Positions 35,447 to 47,405 of a stretch of DNA of 64,000 nt are shown in pieces (within the stretch, counting starts at the first letter, position 1; every line of letters begins with the position of its first letter). The DNA comes from Mytilus edulis (taxonomy: Eukaryota; Mollusca; Bivalvia; Mytilida; Mytilidae). Below the pieces are notes generated by a model. That model did not search any database and was not told the DNA's origin. It saw nothing but the letters and a program-made list of their open reading frames with translations. Location of the stretch: the NCBI RefSeq assembly GCF_963676685.1, contig NC_092348.1, positions 16,567,531 through 16,631,530 of the forward strand, written 5' to 3'. The position numbers and the translations under genes are program-made.

Positions 35447-37213
35447 GCCTGAAGGGCCAAGTGAGCTTTTCCCATCACTTTGCGTCCGGCGTCCGTCGTC
35501 GTCGTCGTCGTCCGTCGTCTGTCGTCCGTCGTCTGTCGTCCGTCGTCGTTAACTTTTACAAAAATCTTCTCCTCTGAAACTACTGGGCCAAATTGAACCA
35601 AACTTGGCCACAATCATCATTGGGGTATCTAGTTCAAAAAGTGTGTGGCGTGACCCGGTCAACCAACCAAGATGGCCGCCACGGCTAAAAATAGAACATA
35701 GGGGTAAAATGCAGTTTTTGGCTTATAGCTCAAAAACCAAAGCATTTAGAGGAAATCTGACATGGGGTAAATATGTTTATCAGGTCAAGATCTATCTGCC
35801 CTGAAATTTTCAGATGAATCGGTCAACCTGTTGTTGGGTTGCTGCCCCTGAATTGGTCATTTTGAGGAAATTTTGCTGTTTTTGGTTATTATCTTGAATA
35901 TTATTATAGATAGAGATAAACTGTAAACAGCAATAATGTTCGGCAAAGTTAGATTTACAAATAAGTCAACATGACCGAAATGGTCAGTTGACCCCTTTAG
36001 GAGTTATTGCCCTTTATAGTCAATTTTTAACCATTTTTCATAAATCTAAGTAATCTTTTACAAAAATCTTCTCCTCTGAAACTACTGGGCCAAATTAATC
36101 CAAACTTGGCCACAATAATCTTTGGGGTATCTAGTTTAAAAAATGTGTGGCGTGACCCGGTCAACCAACCAAGATGGCCACCACGGCTAAAAATAGAACA
36201 TAGGGGTAAAATGCAGTTTTTGGCTTATAACTCAAAAACCAAAGCATTTAGAGGAAATCTGATGTGGGGTAAAAATGTTCATCAGGTCAAGATCTATCTG
36301 CCCTGAAATTTTCAGATGAATCGGTCAACCTGTTGTTGGGTTGCTGACCCTGAATTGGTAATTTTGAGGAAATTTTGCCGTTTTTGGTTATTATCTTGAA
36401 TATTATTATAGATAGAGATAAACTGTAAACAGCAATAATGTTCAGCAAAGTTAGATTTACAAATAAGTCAACATGACCGAAATGGTCAGTTGACCCCTTA
36501 AGGAGTTATTGCCCTTTATAGTCAATTTTTAACCATTTTTCATAAATCTAAGTAATCTTTTACAAAAATCTTCTCCTCTGAAACTAATGGGCCATATTAA
36601 TCCAAAGTTGGCCACAATCATCTTTGGGGTATCTAGTTTAAAAAATGTGTGGCGTGACCCGGTCAACCAACCAAGATGGCCGCCACGGCTAAAAATAGAA
36701 CATGCAGTTTTTGGCTTATAACTCAAAAACCAAAGCATTTAGAGGAAATCTGACATGGGGTAAATATGTTTATCAGGTCAAGATCTATCTGCCCTGAAAT
36801 TTTCAGATGAATCGGTCAACCCGTTGTTGGGTTGCTGCCCCTGAATTGGTCATTTTGAGGAAATTTTGCTGTTTTTGGTTATTATCTTGAATATTATTAT
36901 AGATAGAGATAAACTGTAAACAGCAATAATGTTCATCAAAGTAAGATTTACAAATAAGTCAACATGACCGAAATGGTCAGATGACCCCTTAAGGAGTTAT
37001 TGCCTTTTATAGTCAATTTTTTTTTCTCTGTTACTAATGGGCAAAGTTCATTATAGATATAATTGTAAGTAGCAAGAATGTTCAGTAAAGTAAGAACTTC
37101 AAACATATCACCATCACCAAAATACAATTTTGTCATGAATCCATTTGTGTCCTTTGTTTAATATGCACATAGACCAAGGTGAGCGACACAGGCTCTTTAG
37201 AGCCTCTAGTTTT
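35447..37213. repeat. AGCTCACC...GGTGAGCG repeat with 502-bp tandem array
   Basis: It starts AGCTCACCTGGCCTGAAGGG, followed by a (GTC/GTCC)n stretch (about 35485-35550). Three tandem units follow, with CAAAAATCTTCTCCTCTGAA at 35559, 36061 and 36563, a period of exactly 502 bp. The third unit lost about 19 bp. It ends GGTGAGCGACACAGGC followed by CTTTAGAGCCTCTAG. The two whole units carry the same 66-residue open frame (WRDPVNQPRWPPRLKIEHRG), which is repeat sequence and not a gene. It is the same family as 5959-6744. Confidence 0.85.
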
Positions 37214-37344
37214 AACTCCTTGTTCCTCAGGTATTAGGTCCATAGCCATTATTCCCGTCACAGTTGAAAGGTTATCAATCAATATCTGTTTTACCTTCTT
37301 TATCACTTTTGTGTCAATGTTCGGCCATATCTTTGGTTATTTAT

Positions 37345-37525
37345 ATGCCCCATTTTCATGCCCCTTTTATGGGCATAATGTTTTTCTGTCTGTGTGTCTC
37401 CGTTCTTCCATCCATTCATCTATCTGTCCGAGTTCAGGTTAAAGGTTTTGGTTGAGGTAGTTTTTGATGAAGTTTAAGTCCAATCAACTTGAAACTTAGT
37501 ACACATGTTCCCTTTGCTTAAAAAA
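37345..37525. repeat. ATGCCCC family B fragment
   Basis: It contains TATATGCCCC, GGGCATAATGTTTTTCTG, GTTGAGGTAGTTTTTGATGA, AAGTCCAATCAACTTGAAAC and TTAGTACACATG, as in 32878-33152. The 3' end is lost. Confidence 0.65.
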
Positions 37526-38544
37526 CTAATGAATAGCGAGATTGACACAGTCTTCCAACTTTTTCTTGTTCAATACGAAAATGATGATAATTTCTGGCAA
37601 AATATAGCTACACCTATAGTTACGAAAATGTTAACACAAAAATAAAACATATTTTCCATTCATAAACGAATCCGAAGTTGTGATGAACAATGAGGTGACA
37701 TGAAATTGACGTTGCACAAAATATCTCTTTCTTCCTATGTTAGTAGATAAAGACATTAGGATTGCTGATTCACTCATTGATTTGTGTTAAACACCACTTT
37801 CAGCACTACTTGCAATTTCCTGGTGGTCATTTTTTATTTGTGAATGAAGCAATAGTGCCGGTTGAGAACCACTGACCTTTGGCAGGAAAATTGACTGCTT
37901 TTCAATTAAGGATGTACTTAGGTGAAATTTTTAAAAAATCAAGAATTTTAAAATTAATACTATATTAACATCAAAAGAGCATTAGTTCAGGGACAAAATA
38001 AGCTAAAAATCTTGATAGGTCATCAAGCTCCATTTCAATATATTTTATTATTTTTTTTAAATGGGGGAAAAAGGATGAATTGTACTTTTTCCTTATATTT
38101 GCATTGCTATTGTTTGTGTTAAATAAAAAAAAAGAAAGATGTTACTGACAGAACAGTTCTTAATCTGATGATATAAATTTGAACACTGTACTATTGACTT
38201 TTATATGTAAGAGAAAATTTCATGTCATAAAAGGTACTAGAAAACACACTAGTCTAATTGGAAGAAAATTTAAATGAGTAACGACTTAAATCACATTTAC
38301 ACACAGAAAAGCACATTGTTTTATTCAATAATATCCATGAGCTTCAAGACAAAACTTATTTTATGACTTGTTCATGCTTAGGTGAAAACATAATTCTTGT
38401 CTGTGTAAAATTTACAAGAAGTCTTTCATTTGTATGTACTTATTATACATTAGAAGTAAATTCATTTCAAATTTATGTATGATACAATCCAAGGAGTGTA
38501 GTTCTGAATTATCTATCCAAATACATTCATCATAGATATCTGGA
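37526..38544. other. No gene recognised
   Basis: Intergenic sequence downstream of the first TLR gene. I see no coding signal. A block near 37905 begins TTAAGGATGTACTTAGGTG, which looks like a repeat end, but no partner was found. Confidence 0.4.
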
Positions 38545-38840
38545 TTGAATTTTTGTATTTACACCAGACCGAGTTTCGTCTAGAAAAGACCCCCCCCCCC
38601 CCAGTAAAGCTCGAATAAAAAAAAGTTTAAAAGGCCAAATAAAGTACGAAGTTGAAGAGCATTGAGGAACAAAAATTACTAAAAATTACACAAATACAGT
38701 TGTGGTAATCGATTCCTGATGTAGAAAACCTTAGTTTTGCAAAAAATCAAAGTTATGTGAACATTTATTTTAATATTATGGCTATATCAATGATAGTTCA
38801 TGTCAACACAGATCTGTAAGCCTGAAATTATAATTTTGCA
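38545..38840. repeat. Mussel-type 'gtttcgtcta' repeat, diverged copy
   Basis: It has CACCAGACCGAGTTTCGTCT, a run of 14 C (38589-38602), AAGTACGAAGTTGAAGAGCA and CGATTCCTGATGTAGAAAA. The same order of motifs is at 48285-48480, and the first part is at 53805-53885. It lies about 0.5-0.75 kb beyond the TLR stop. Confidence 0.65.
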
Positions 38841-39304
38841 ACATAAAAAAGTATCTAAAAAGAAATCAACCAACAAACACTTAATGTAATATCCACATCA
38901 ATTCAGTGTACAGATTAATCTACAAACATTATATAGTTTAGAAGGAAATATGATAGCAAATGCAAAATATACATATATACACACTTATATCTAATATCCA
39001 CTAGAACATGTCATCATTTCCCAAAACACTCTTTTAATCTTTGAATAATCAGAAATAGATACGAATATTGCAAATAAATATAAGTATTGTTGTGTAGAAA
39101 TCTCGATCTAAATCAGTAAACAATAATGTTAAGTAATACATTCGAGTAAAAGGAATAAGGAAATTTTATAACAGATTATTTAGGTTATTAAATAATTCAA
39201 CCTTGTAAAGAAATGAAAACCACTTAAATATATATAATAACAATTAAAGCGATTTAAAACCATTTCTGACTCAAGAACACGCACTTCCTCTTATATGACA
39301 GCTA

Positions 39305-41818
39305 TTAATTCAGTTTGGCTAAGTATAAATTAGGCTGATTTAAGAAAAGCCATAGTTTGAGTTTATTCCATGTATTTTCAAGATCTTTTTCGTTCATTGG
39401 CCATTCAATAAGAGCAATGTCTTTCCACAACGCAGATAGTTCGTGTGGAATTTCTTCTGTCTCTAAATCTTTTGTTATAACAATTATTTTCTGTAAGTTT
39501 TGTGAAAAGTGATGATATTTTGCTCTTTCTATTGCGTATTCACCCCACAAATCAAGTTTGAAAGAAGAAGTTACGAGAAAAATTATATGCCTGCTCTGTT
39601 CGATGTTATCAGCAATTTCATCAGCAATAGGTTTTCCTACACTAAAATCTCTGTCAGGTATACACATTTGCAGCCCCCATTTTCTTTCTAATTTGGGTAT
39701 TAATACATATTTTACCCATGAAAGGCCACCTTCAGGATAGAACACAAAAACATCATACTTAAAATTTACAGCAATACCCTTTTCTAGCACATTTCTAAAG
39801 CGTTTGTATAGATAAAATGAAATTCTCCATCTGAAACTGTAAACAAGCATAAAAGAAAAGAAAATCACAATAAATGCCACAAACACTCCGAGTACTGCTT
39901 TTAACCACAGTTTACTGTTACATCCTGCATACAAATCATTGAAATATAAAGCAGCGTGATGTGTATTAATTTCTGTTGAATTTTTAAGGATACATTTATA
40001 TGTTCCATTAGCATCAAGTGTCACATTGGTTTTATCAAGCCATTGAATAAAGTCAGTATTTGTACAGTCACATGCAAGTGCATTATTGTCCAAATTAAGT
40101 GTGAATCCGTGGTTTTCGTTTAACTGTTTAAAATAAGTTTGAAAGGAGATATTTATATTCGTTAGAAGGTTGTTGGTCATATCCAGTTTCTTAAGATTTG
40201 GTATTTTTGTGATCGCCAAAGGAATTTGTCTGAAAAGATTATTTGATAGATTCAAATAGGTTAACTTTGTCATATGTTCAAATATATTAAGATTCAACTC
40301 CCATAAGAAGTTGTGAGAAATGTCAAGTGTTTCTGTTCTTGGTATAAAAGTGAAAATATTATTCTGCATCTTGCTTGTGATGTATAAATTTGCGTGTTCT
40401 ATTATCAGCGTTCTGAGGTTTGATAGTGGATGCAAATGCAGAGTGTCGAAAATTACTCTTGAATCAATTCCTGTGACGTCCATATAATCTATTTCTGAAC
40501 CGGCCAATATTTTCCCCTGATCAACAGTTTGACAGAAAGATACATCGAAACTTCTTACACTTGTATTTTCCGGTATGACCCATAATACAGGTTCACCGGT
40601 GCGGAAAATATGACTCATTTCTACGTCTTTTATGGAAGATGGTAATGTTATGACCCTGTCATTTGGAATACTACTCATGTTAAAATCTAAATGTTCAGTG
40701 ACATTTATAAAACTTAAAGGTATATATGAATATTCGAACTTCCACAGATTACTGGTACTCGCAAAAAACTGTATTGTATTGTTAAGTTGATGTCCGTTAA
40801 ACACTGAAAATCGATTTTTAGACAATGAAATTTCAAAAAGACATTCTGGTCTATCAAATGTTAAAAGTGATCCATTTTCAAAGTCTATAATATTATTGTT
40901 TGAAACATCGATAGCCTCCACACAAATTGTTTTCAAATATTGCATCAAGTCCTTAGTAATTATAACCTCATACCTGTACGTACTGTTGGTTATTATTGAT
41001 TCGTCATTTACATGATTAAAGTTGATAATTTCCATAGAACTATTTGCTAACGGTTTCAGAAGATAGAAAGCTTGGATTGGATGCATGTACGTGTTTGATA
41101 TATCTAACACTTTCAGATGTGGGAAAGGTTCTAGTGTTCCATTTTCTACTTTTACGAAATGTCGACATTTCCACAAATACAGATATTTAACACTTGAGTT
41201 AAAATTTGAAAACGTGCTGTTATTAATTTCTCGTACCTGACAATGGCTAAACTCCAATCTTTGAAGATTTTCCATTTTCTTGAATTCCGGTCCAAAGATA
41301 GGGAATGGTGCAAGATCAATAGTAAAATCTTCCAAGTTTATTAGTGTAGCAAACGCTTTATCTGGATAATGCGTCAAGCTTGTACGGTCAGAAAAATTCA
41401 TATTTCTACTGACGTCGAGCACTCTTAACGTTGCAATAAATCTAAAAAGTGTTGGAGTGAACACTGATAAATTTAATTTATTTCCGGCTAGCTCTAGTGT
41501 TTGTAATGAGTCTAATCCATCGAATGCGCTAGGCTGTAGAATTATCAATTTGTTGTTATTAATTGTTAGTTTGATAAGTACACTTAAATTTTTAAAAGTG
41601 CCGTTTTCGATTATTTGTATTTCGTTTTGATCAAGGATAAGAACGTTAATGTGAACCGATAGATTTTTTGGCACCTCTGTCAAACTTTTATTTGTATAAT
41701 TGGCTGTCACTCTTTTGTTTACTGGTCCTTTGGTTGTTGCTGCAACGAGTACACATAACCAATACACAACTGTACAGACTAAGCCCAAAACTGTGTGCAT
41801 CATTTTTCTGAAATCCAT
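39305..41818 (-). CDS. Toll-like receptor, single exon (TLR A)
   Basis: An 837-residue type I receptor on the cell surface or in endosomes. It has a signal peptide (hydrophobic residues 8-27) and a leucine-rich-repeat ectodomain with many N-x-S/T sites, for example LTYLNLSNNLFRQIPLAI. The LRRCT lies near 576-634 (CDCTNTDF...C...C). One membrane span is near 640-662 and a TIR domain runs from about 687. TIR signatures are KYDVFVFYPE (box 1), CIPDRDFSVGKPI (box 2) and GEYAIERAKYHHF. No N-terminal cysteine cap is seen, so it is the single-cysteine-cluster type. TIR domains recruit MyD88-like adaptors to activate NF-kB; that is family knowledge. The BB-loop proline is Val727 here. The paralogue is at 49415-51901. 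The start is the first Met and precedes a good signal peptide. Confidence 0.95.
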   Translation of the reverse strand: MDFRKMMHTVLGLVCTVVYWLCVLVAATTKGPVNKRVTANYTNKSLTEVPKNLSVHINVLILDQNEIQIIENGTFKNLSVLIKLTINNNKLIILQPSAFDGLDSLQTLELAGNKLNLSVFTPTLFRFIATLRVLDVSRNMNFSDRTSLTHYPDKAFATLINLEDFTIDLAPFPIFGPEFKKMENLQRLEFSHCQVREINNSTFSNFNSSVKYLYLWKCRHFVKVENGTLEPFPHLKVLDISNTYMHPIQAFYLLKPLANSSMEIINFNHVNDESIITNSTYRYEVIITKDLMQYLKTICVEAIDVSNNNIIDFENGSLLTFDRPECLFEISLSKNRFSVFNGHQLNNTIQFFASTSNLWKFEYSYIPLSFINVTEHLDFNMSSIPNDRVITLPSSIKDVEMSHIFRTGEPVLWVIPENTSVRSFDVSFCQTVDQGKILAGSEIDYMDVTGIDSRVIFDTLHLHPLSNLRTLIIEHANLYITSKMQNNIFTFIPRTETLDISHNFLWELNLNIFEHMTKLTYLNLSNNLFRQIPLAITKIPNLKKLDMTNNLLTNINISFQTYFKQLNENHGFTLNLDNNALACDCTNTDFIQWLDKTNVTLDANGTYKCILKNSTEINTHHAALYFNDLYAGCNSKLWLKAVLGVFVAFIVIFFSFMLVYSFRWRISFYLYKRFRNVLEKGIAVNFKYDVFVFYPEGGLSWVKYVLIPKLERKWGLQMCIPDRDFSVGKPIADEIADNIEQSRHIIFLVTSSFKLDLWGEYAIERAKYHHFSQNLQKIIVITKDLETEEIPHELSALWKDIALIEWPMNEKDLENTWNKLKLWLFLNQPNLYLAKLN

Positions 41819-42540
41819 TTTGCATTAATCCAATATGCTTTAATACAAGCAATTATATTAACAAGTACATTTTGCTAGATGTAAACAATACAATTCCTTG
41901 TCCGCATGTAAAAACCTAATTCATGTATTTTTAAGCAGATCTGTAAAATGAATGAATTAAATAGTAGTTAATACCGGTACATATAATAATTTCATTGAAA
42001 TAAATATAATGCATTTAAAAAAAAGTAAACACCTGGTGTAGATTTGATTCAAACAGTCATATAATACTCTAAAGAGCGTATATACTAGTATAACATATGT
42101 AATGTTGAATTTGTATCAGGTAAAAAGACACGTACAGGAAGTAATAAGTCAAAAGTTGTGACATTCTTTGATTTCCGACCGTTTTCGTTAGATTTTGATT
42201 GTGTACAGTCACATTTGAAAAGGGAATAAAGCAAATGTTGTTTTGTTTTGGAAATCTTTTTAAAATTATTTTGATAACCATTAGAGTTATTTGAACTTCA
42301 GTCATATACATGCATGTCTTTAAACCTCATATTCATAATAAAAAATACATTGTAATATTGGCGTATTGCTGACAACTATTTTTTTTTTATCAAATACAAC
42401 TCATGTTAGAGATTGGTTTAAAACTGCATACTAGTACTTATTATAGTTTATATGATATCTTCATGACTGGCTGAAGGGTTTCAGACCAGAGACGGCCTTT
42501 TATACAATTGAAAAGATTGTATTGAGGTTTGGTCAGATAT
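41819..42540. other. TLR A upstream region, no feature resolved
   Basis: About 700 bp 5' of the - strand TLR. I see no certain TATA box, no NF-kB-like site I would trust and no exon. An upstream non-coding exon cannot be excluded. Confidence 0.3.
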
Positions 42541-42840
42541 AAGATAAGTGACCTAGTCAGATATAAGATAAGATAAGATAAATTTTATTTTTCAAAATTA
42601 TATCCCCAGTGGAGCATATACACATAACATATATGATTGATACAACATACAGTATTTGTTTATATTATTATAAAATAAACTATTGAATTTAAGGGATACA
42701 TGTATTGATGGTTAAATAAAAAAGTATTTTATAGTTGCCACTCCAAAGATGTAGCAAACGTTTTTTTTCTTTTTTTTTCTTTTTTTTCTTTTTTTTTTCT
42801 CTCATTAGTACTTGATTTTATTATATTTTACTGGAAATGT
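42541..42840 (-). repeat. (ATAAG)n-tailed repeat, second copy, plus T8C tract
   Basis: It starts AGATATAAGATAAGATAAGA and continues with CATATACACATAACATATAT and CAACATACAGTATTTG, matching 5565-5765 nearly base for base. From about 42766 a TTTTTTTTC microsatellite follows. Confidence 0.65.
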
Positions 42841-43309
42841 ATAAGCATAAACGATATATATTTCAAGTAGATTTTGATTAAATATCGGTATTATTTAATG
42901 TTTGTAGATAAATCTATATATTTGAATAACATGAATAACGAGATGCAAGGATTCAATGCGCTTACGATTTACTATAGTCTTGAAAATCGCTTCTGGTTTC
43001 GTATGAATGTTTTGTTTTTATACACTTGGTCAACTATAAATTAAGAATATTAGTTTACTTACCAACTTTCAACTGTATACTTATGTATTTAATGTATTAT
43101 TTGAAGAAGTGAACCCACTTCAATTAAAGAGTATATATGTCATTATAAATGTAGTTTTATGTGAGTGTTCAATTTCGTGTTATGTATAAAAATTAATGTA
43201 ACGATAAGCATGGATAAGTGTATATAAAGAACGATGTGTGGTTATTTTCAGTGAAAAGTAAGATTATACATTTGACAGCTTAACAAGTGGCTCTGTACTT
43301 ATACATCCT

Positions 43310-43755
43310 GCCAATGGTTAATACTTTATTGTATATTTTGTAGTCTTGTCTTTCCTTTTTGCTCATGTGCTTTGTCTTCATGCCGTTTTGTTATTCTTTG
43401 TTACATATTTGTTTATATTTATAGTGATTAAAATTGTAACACAATTGTTGACTACTGAACCCCTATTTTTTTTACAATTTCACCTACTATGTCTGTTTGC
43501 TTTGTTCATACATCGTTGTAAATATTATGGAATTTGATGGGACTGTCATACAAGTGTGAACGTTAAGTTTGCTATAAAACTAAGTTCAATTAACCATTTT
43601 CTACATAAGAAAATACCTGTACTAAGTGAGGAATATGACAGTTGTTATCTATTCGTATGATGTGTTTAAGCTTTTGATTTTGCAATTTAGTTGGGGAATT
43701 TCCGTTATGAATTTTCCTCGGAGTTCAGTATTTTTGTGATTTTACTTTTTATACA
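43310..43755. repeat. Mussel-type interspersed repeat, long copy
   Basis: It includes GATGGGACTGTCATACAAGT, CCATTTTCTACATAAGAAAA, GAATATGACAGTTGTTATCT and ATTTTCCTCGGAGTTCAGTA. The 3' half matches 2070-2260. Its reverse complement matches 53570-53790, including the ACTGTCATACAA part. The apparent open frame at 43346-43537 lies in the repeat and is not a gene. Confidence 0.75.
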
Positions 43756-44512
43756 ATATTAACTAAAATGAATGTATCTAAGTATTCTCTCGTGAGTAAA
43801 TTTGTTAAAATGTTGTAAGCTTACCTGATGCGTATACATTCCGTTTAGTATTAGGGTTAATAGTTTAACATTTTTGACGGTTGACGAATTTTATGATGTA
43901 CAATGTATGACAAAGAAATAATTACAATATGAATACAATATTCTTAAATATAAAAGACACTGAAATTCGGAATAGACATCGAAATTACCAATACAAAAAT
44001 CGTTCGTGGATAGACTGAAAGGCAAAATTCTATAAACCTTCCCACAAAAATAAATAAAAAGACATAGTCTTTTCTGATCAGATTCAGTTCGTATCGTACA
44101 CATTTATTTAAAAATGATAAACTTTTTATGTATTCGACAGAAGGAGAACGCAGAAAAATGTTTTACAATCACCTCACTGCAAAGAAACAAAATGGTAAAA
44201 CATTTCAAGAACATGCAAAATAGAAACAAAATCTGGTGATCAATTAGATTGTGTGAATTGTGTACAGCTTTTTTAAATAATCAATAAATTCACACAATTT
44301 AATTGTTCACCATTTTATGCTTCTTCTTTTTCATGCTGTAAATGCTGATTTATTTTGCAGATCTCAATACTAGTATAAAGAATGATAGACCAAATTATGT
44401 ATGTTTAATAATTACGAAACGAATGGAAGTCTTTACAGATCTGATAATTAGATTTCGTACGAAGATGTGCGAGTAGTCAACACATTCAAACAGTATACAA
44501 TCATGTGACCGA

Positions 44513-44736
44513 ATACTGTAAACCAACTTATTTTCGCGAATACTTTATTTCGCGTTTTATCCTTTCTTGACCACTTCGCGGCTATTTAATTTCGCGATTT
44601 TCTAATTTACTTGATGCAGTTTAATAAGGAAATATCTAAGGTTTACATATTCGCGACGATTTATATTCGCGTTATTTTTCTACTCGCGAAAGTCGCGAAA
44701 ATAAATCGCTCGCGAAAATAAGTTGGTTTACAGTAT
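44513..44736. mobile_element. Palindromic MITE with TACTGTAAACC ends
   Basis: The terminal ATACTGTAAACCAACTTATT is mirrored by AATAAGTTGGTTTACAGTAT. The inner part is a string of TTCGCG/CGCGAA motifs that can also pair. At 224 bp with no coding capacity, the TA at the borders suggests a Tc1/mariner-like source. I recognise this type as widespread in invertebrates, from memory. Confidence 0.85.
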
Positions 44737-44924
44737 TTGAATGCCAAAGATGTATAAGAATCGAAATCTCCAAAAACAAAACACACCGTAAAATACCCAA
44801 ATTTTTCTAAGTTAAACTGTGCCTGATAGAGTTGAAATCTTAGTTTCTTTATAATTTCTCAATGTAGAAATGGACAGTTTTAGCAAGGTTTGTTATACAT
44901 AATTCCAAGTTCTGACTAACGACC

Positions 44925-45070
44925 TCATGCGTTTGAAGCGCTTTTCTGATATACCTTTATCAGGAACGTTCAAAGCCGAATATTTCAAAGCAAGGGATGT
45001 ATATGAACAGTTCAAAAGACAGACCTAACAGAACGTAAATATAGCCAAATCCACTCAATCGGGATTGATA
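44925..45070. repeat. Mussel-type 'cgcttttctg' repeat
   Basis: It contains GAAGCGCTTTTCTGATATAC, ATCAGGAACGTTCAAAGCCG and GGATGTATATG. Related copies are at 47230-47405 and, shorter, near 45340-45390. Confidence 0.55.
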
Positions 45071-45093
45071 TGCCTGAAGCAGTGGAATCTACC

Positions 45094-45304
45094 TACTGTG
45101 AATTCAACACTATTCGTTCGATACCACTTTTCGTTGTTTTCGTGGGTACAGGTGAACCATAAACATAAATATTAATGGAATTACAATTTTCTATCAGGCT
45201 GAATGCAACCTTTGGCTAAACCAAGAAATTATATATCCCCGAAAAGACTCGTTTTCATAATCCACGAAAATTCGTACCCGTAAAAGAATTAATGAATCCA
45301 CAGA
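45094..45304. mobile_element. Decayed TACTGTG-type MITE
   Basis: It starts TACTGTGAATTCAACAC and ends TTAATGAATCCACAG. Inside are TTTTCGTGGGTAC and GAAAATTCGTACCCG, which pair. The layout equals that of 53166-53359, but this copy is more diverged. Confidence 0.5.
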
Positions 45305-45494
45305 AGAACTGTACAATGTAAAAAACAACACTATTCATGTTCAAAGAGCTTTTCTGGTATCGTTTTATCATGAACGGTAATAGAAGGATGTAACATTAAC
45401 GTTGAAAGATGACTCACCTTGTGGAGTGTTAAAGATTGTAATCCAAACTTCATATAAGGAAGTCGGAGCAACACGTTTGTATGCATACAATATT

Positions 45495-45728
45495 AGTATA
45501 ATGTAATCATAATCACCCCTAGTTTTTGGTGGGGTTCGTGTTGTTTATTTTTTAGTTTTCTATGTTGTGTCATGTGCATTATTGATTGTCTGTTTGTCTT
45601 TTCATTTTTAGCCATGGCGTTGTCAGTTTGTTTTAGATTTATGAGTTTGACTGTCCATTTGGTATCTTTCGTCCCTCTTTTAATGCGAATATGGTCGCGT
45701 TCCTCAGAAACAATCAAATATGGTGATA
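45495..45728 (-). repeat. Mussel-type repeat with a false 74-residue frame
   Basis: Read on the - strand it gives KDTKWTVKLINLKQTDNAMA, then a Lys/Gln/His-rich tail. I recognise this DNA as a very frequent mussel repeat (from memory). The open frame occurs because the repeat lacks stops in that phase. It should not be annotated as a protein. Confidence 0.6.
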
Positions 45729-47229
45729 ACGACTGAGAACAATTATTACTTTAATTAATAGATAAGAAGTGCACTCTGAATTTTAAAAAAAAAAACCACA
45801 CACAAGTCACCCGATTTATTTTTTATTCAGGCACATTTAATTTCCTCTGTAATTTGACTTCATTGAGTCAACTCTATGATCCCTAAGATAATGAATCTAG
45901 AGCATATTTTGCAATAACTAAATTAATAAATACGTTTTTTTTAGTGTTGTCCTCATGTTTTTAAAATTAGGGAATAACAATACTTTGTCGTGTTCATAAA
46001 ATATAACCACGTATTTTTTGGCCAATTTATCCTTAACAATGCTACAAGTAATGGTTAATAAAATGGATGTAAAGATCACATTAGTAGTCATTTCAAGAAA
46101 TTAAATTAAATAACTTTAAAATTGTTGGTAATGAAAACGAATACCATGTTTACAATTGGGAGCTGTATTGTCTGCTCTAGTAAATTCTATATTGATGTAT
46201 GTCATTTGTTTTTATTTTGAGAAAAAAAACCCCAAAAAACAACGAAAAAACCCAAGAAAAACGAAAGAGATTTTCAACGAACACATTTTGCCGTACACAC
46301 TTTATATCATAGTATATATATTCCTATTGACTATTCAGGTGTAGAACATATTTACAACTCGATTATTCTTTTAACTTATCTATTTAAAAGCTGATTATTC
46401 AAAGGTATTTGTAAACATACTTTATTTTACTATTGAAATTGTAATTCATATCTTCCCATCACTATCATAGCTGTTTGTACGTGTACAAACCCAGCAAACT
46501 CGTATTAGGAACTTGACGATTAAATGTCAATTATCCGCTCGTAATGTAAAAGGTGGTTGTTGGTTGTGTATGTTTATTTATAGAGAGAAAAGAGATTTCT
46601 ACTATATTTCATTTTAAGAGAACAATGAAATTGTCAAAAAGACAGTCAATGATTATTTTAAGAGAACAATGAAATTGACAATGACAACTTATTTAGTTAA
46701 CTGAATGATAATGCTTCTTGGAATAATACGTAAAAGATGGAATTGTGCCAGGCATTAACACATCAAATTTTTCGAAATCCATGATAAGCTTTTATGTTTA
46801 CAAAAGTCTTTTTTTTATTTCACAGTTCGAGTACTCAATTTATTCATAAAGATAGACGACATACGTGTCACATCTGCTTTAGATATTATTGCAGTGCTTC
46901 AAATCACAATATATGGAATCTTATTAAAAAACAGTTAAACAAATTGAACTCCATTACCATCATTTTATGTGACTTATTGTTCATCTTTTCTCAAGTAAAT
47001 TTACAACTCTTTCTATCAAATTACTTAAATTGCCGTTTAAAAAACTTCATAATTGTTACCTACTAGTATCTGTATACGAAATAACAGTATATCTGGCAAA
47101 ACAATAAGATAACATTGCACCGAGACTAAAGTATTAACAACAACAAATTTTTGTCACTTTTAAATGAAAACGTCTTGGTTTTTTTTTTATTATTTGTTGA
47201 AAACCAAAAATATTGATGATAAATGAAAA
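45729..47229. other. No gene recognised
   Basis: AT-rich DNA between the two TLR genes. A near-identical 22-base stretch ('ttttaagagaacaatgaaattg') occurs twice, near 46612 and 46654, a minor tandem duplication. Nothing else is supported. Confidence 0.4.
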
Positions 47230-47405
47230 CAACATGAGTCCGAAGTGCTTTCCTGGATGTACCGTCACCAAGAACGCTCAAAGCCTTATATTTAAAGCCA
47301 AGGATGTATATGGACCGAAAAACGAGCCGATATAAACAAAATGGACATTTAAATAGCCAAATCAATCTATGGCCAACTAGCCTGCGGGATCTGAAACCTT
47401 AATAC
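47230..47405. repeat. Mussel-type 'cgcttttctg' repeat, second copy
   Basis: It contains GTCCGAAGTGCTTTCCTGGA, GAACGCTCAAAGCC, AAGGATGTATATGGACCG and AATAGCCAAATCAATC, parallel to 44925-45070. Confidence 0.55.

Noticed and set aside
35485-35550. (GTC/GTCC)n stretch considered as an independent microsatellite
   Set aside because: It is at the same position in other copies of the repeat (around 6005-6035), so it is part of the element.
35604-36306. Two open frames with nearly the same 66-residue peptide (WRDPVNQPRWPP...)
   Set aside because: They recur with the 502-bp repeat period and again in the copy at 6096. They are repeat DNA with no splice or start context, not a gene family.
45493-45717. 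Open frame of 74 codons on the - strand (KDTKWTVKLINLKQTDN)
   Set aside because: It lies wholly inside a repeat I recognise as abundant in mussels, so it is not evidence of a protein.
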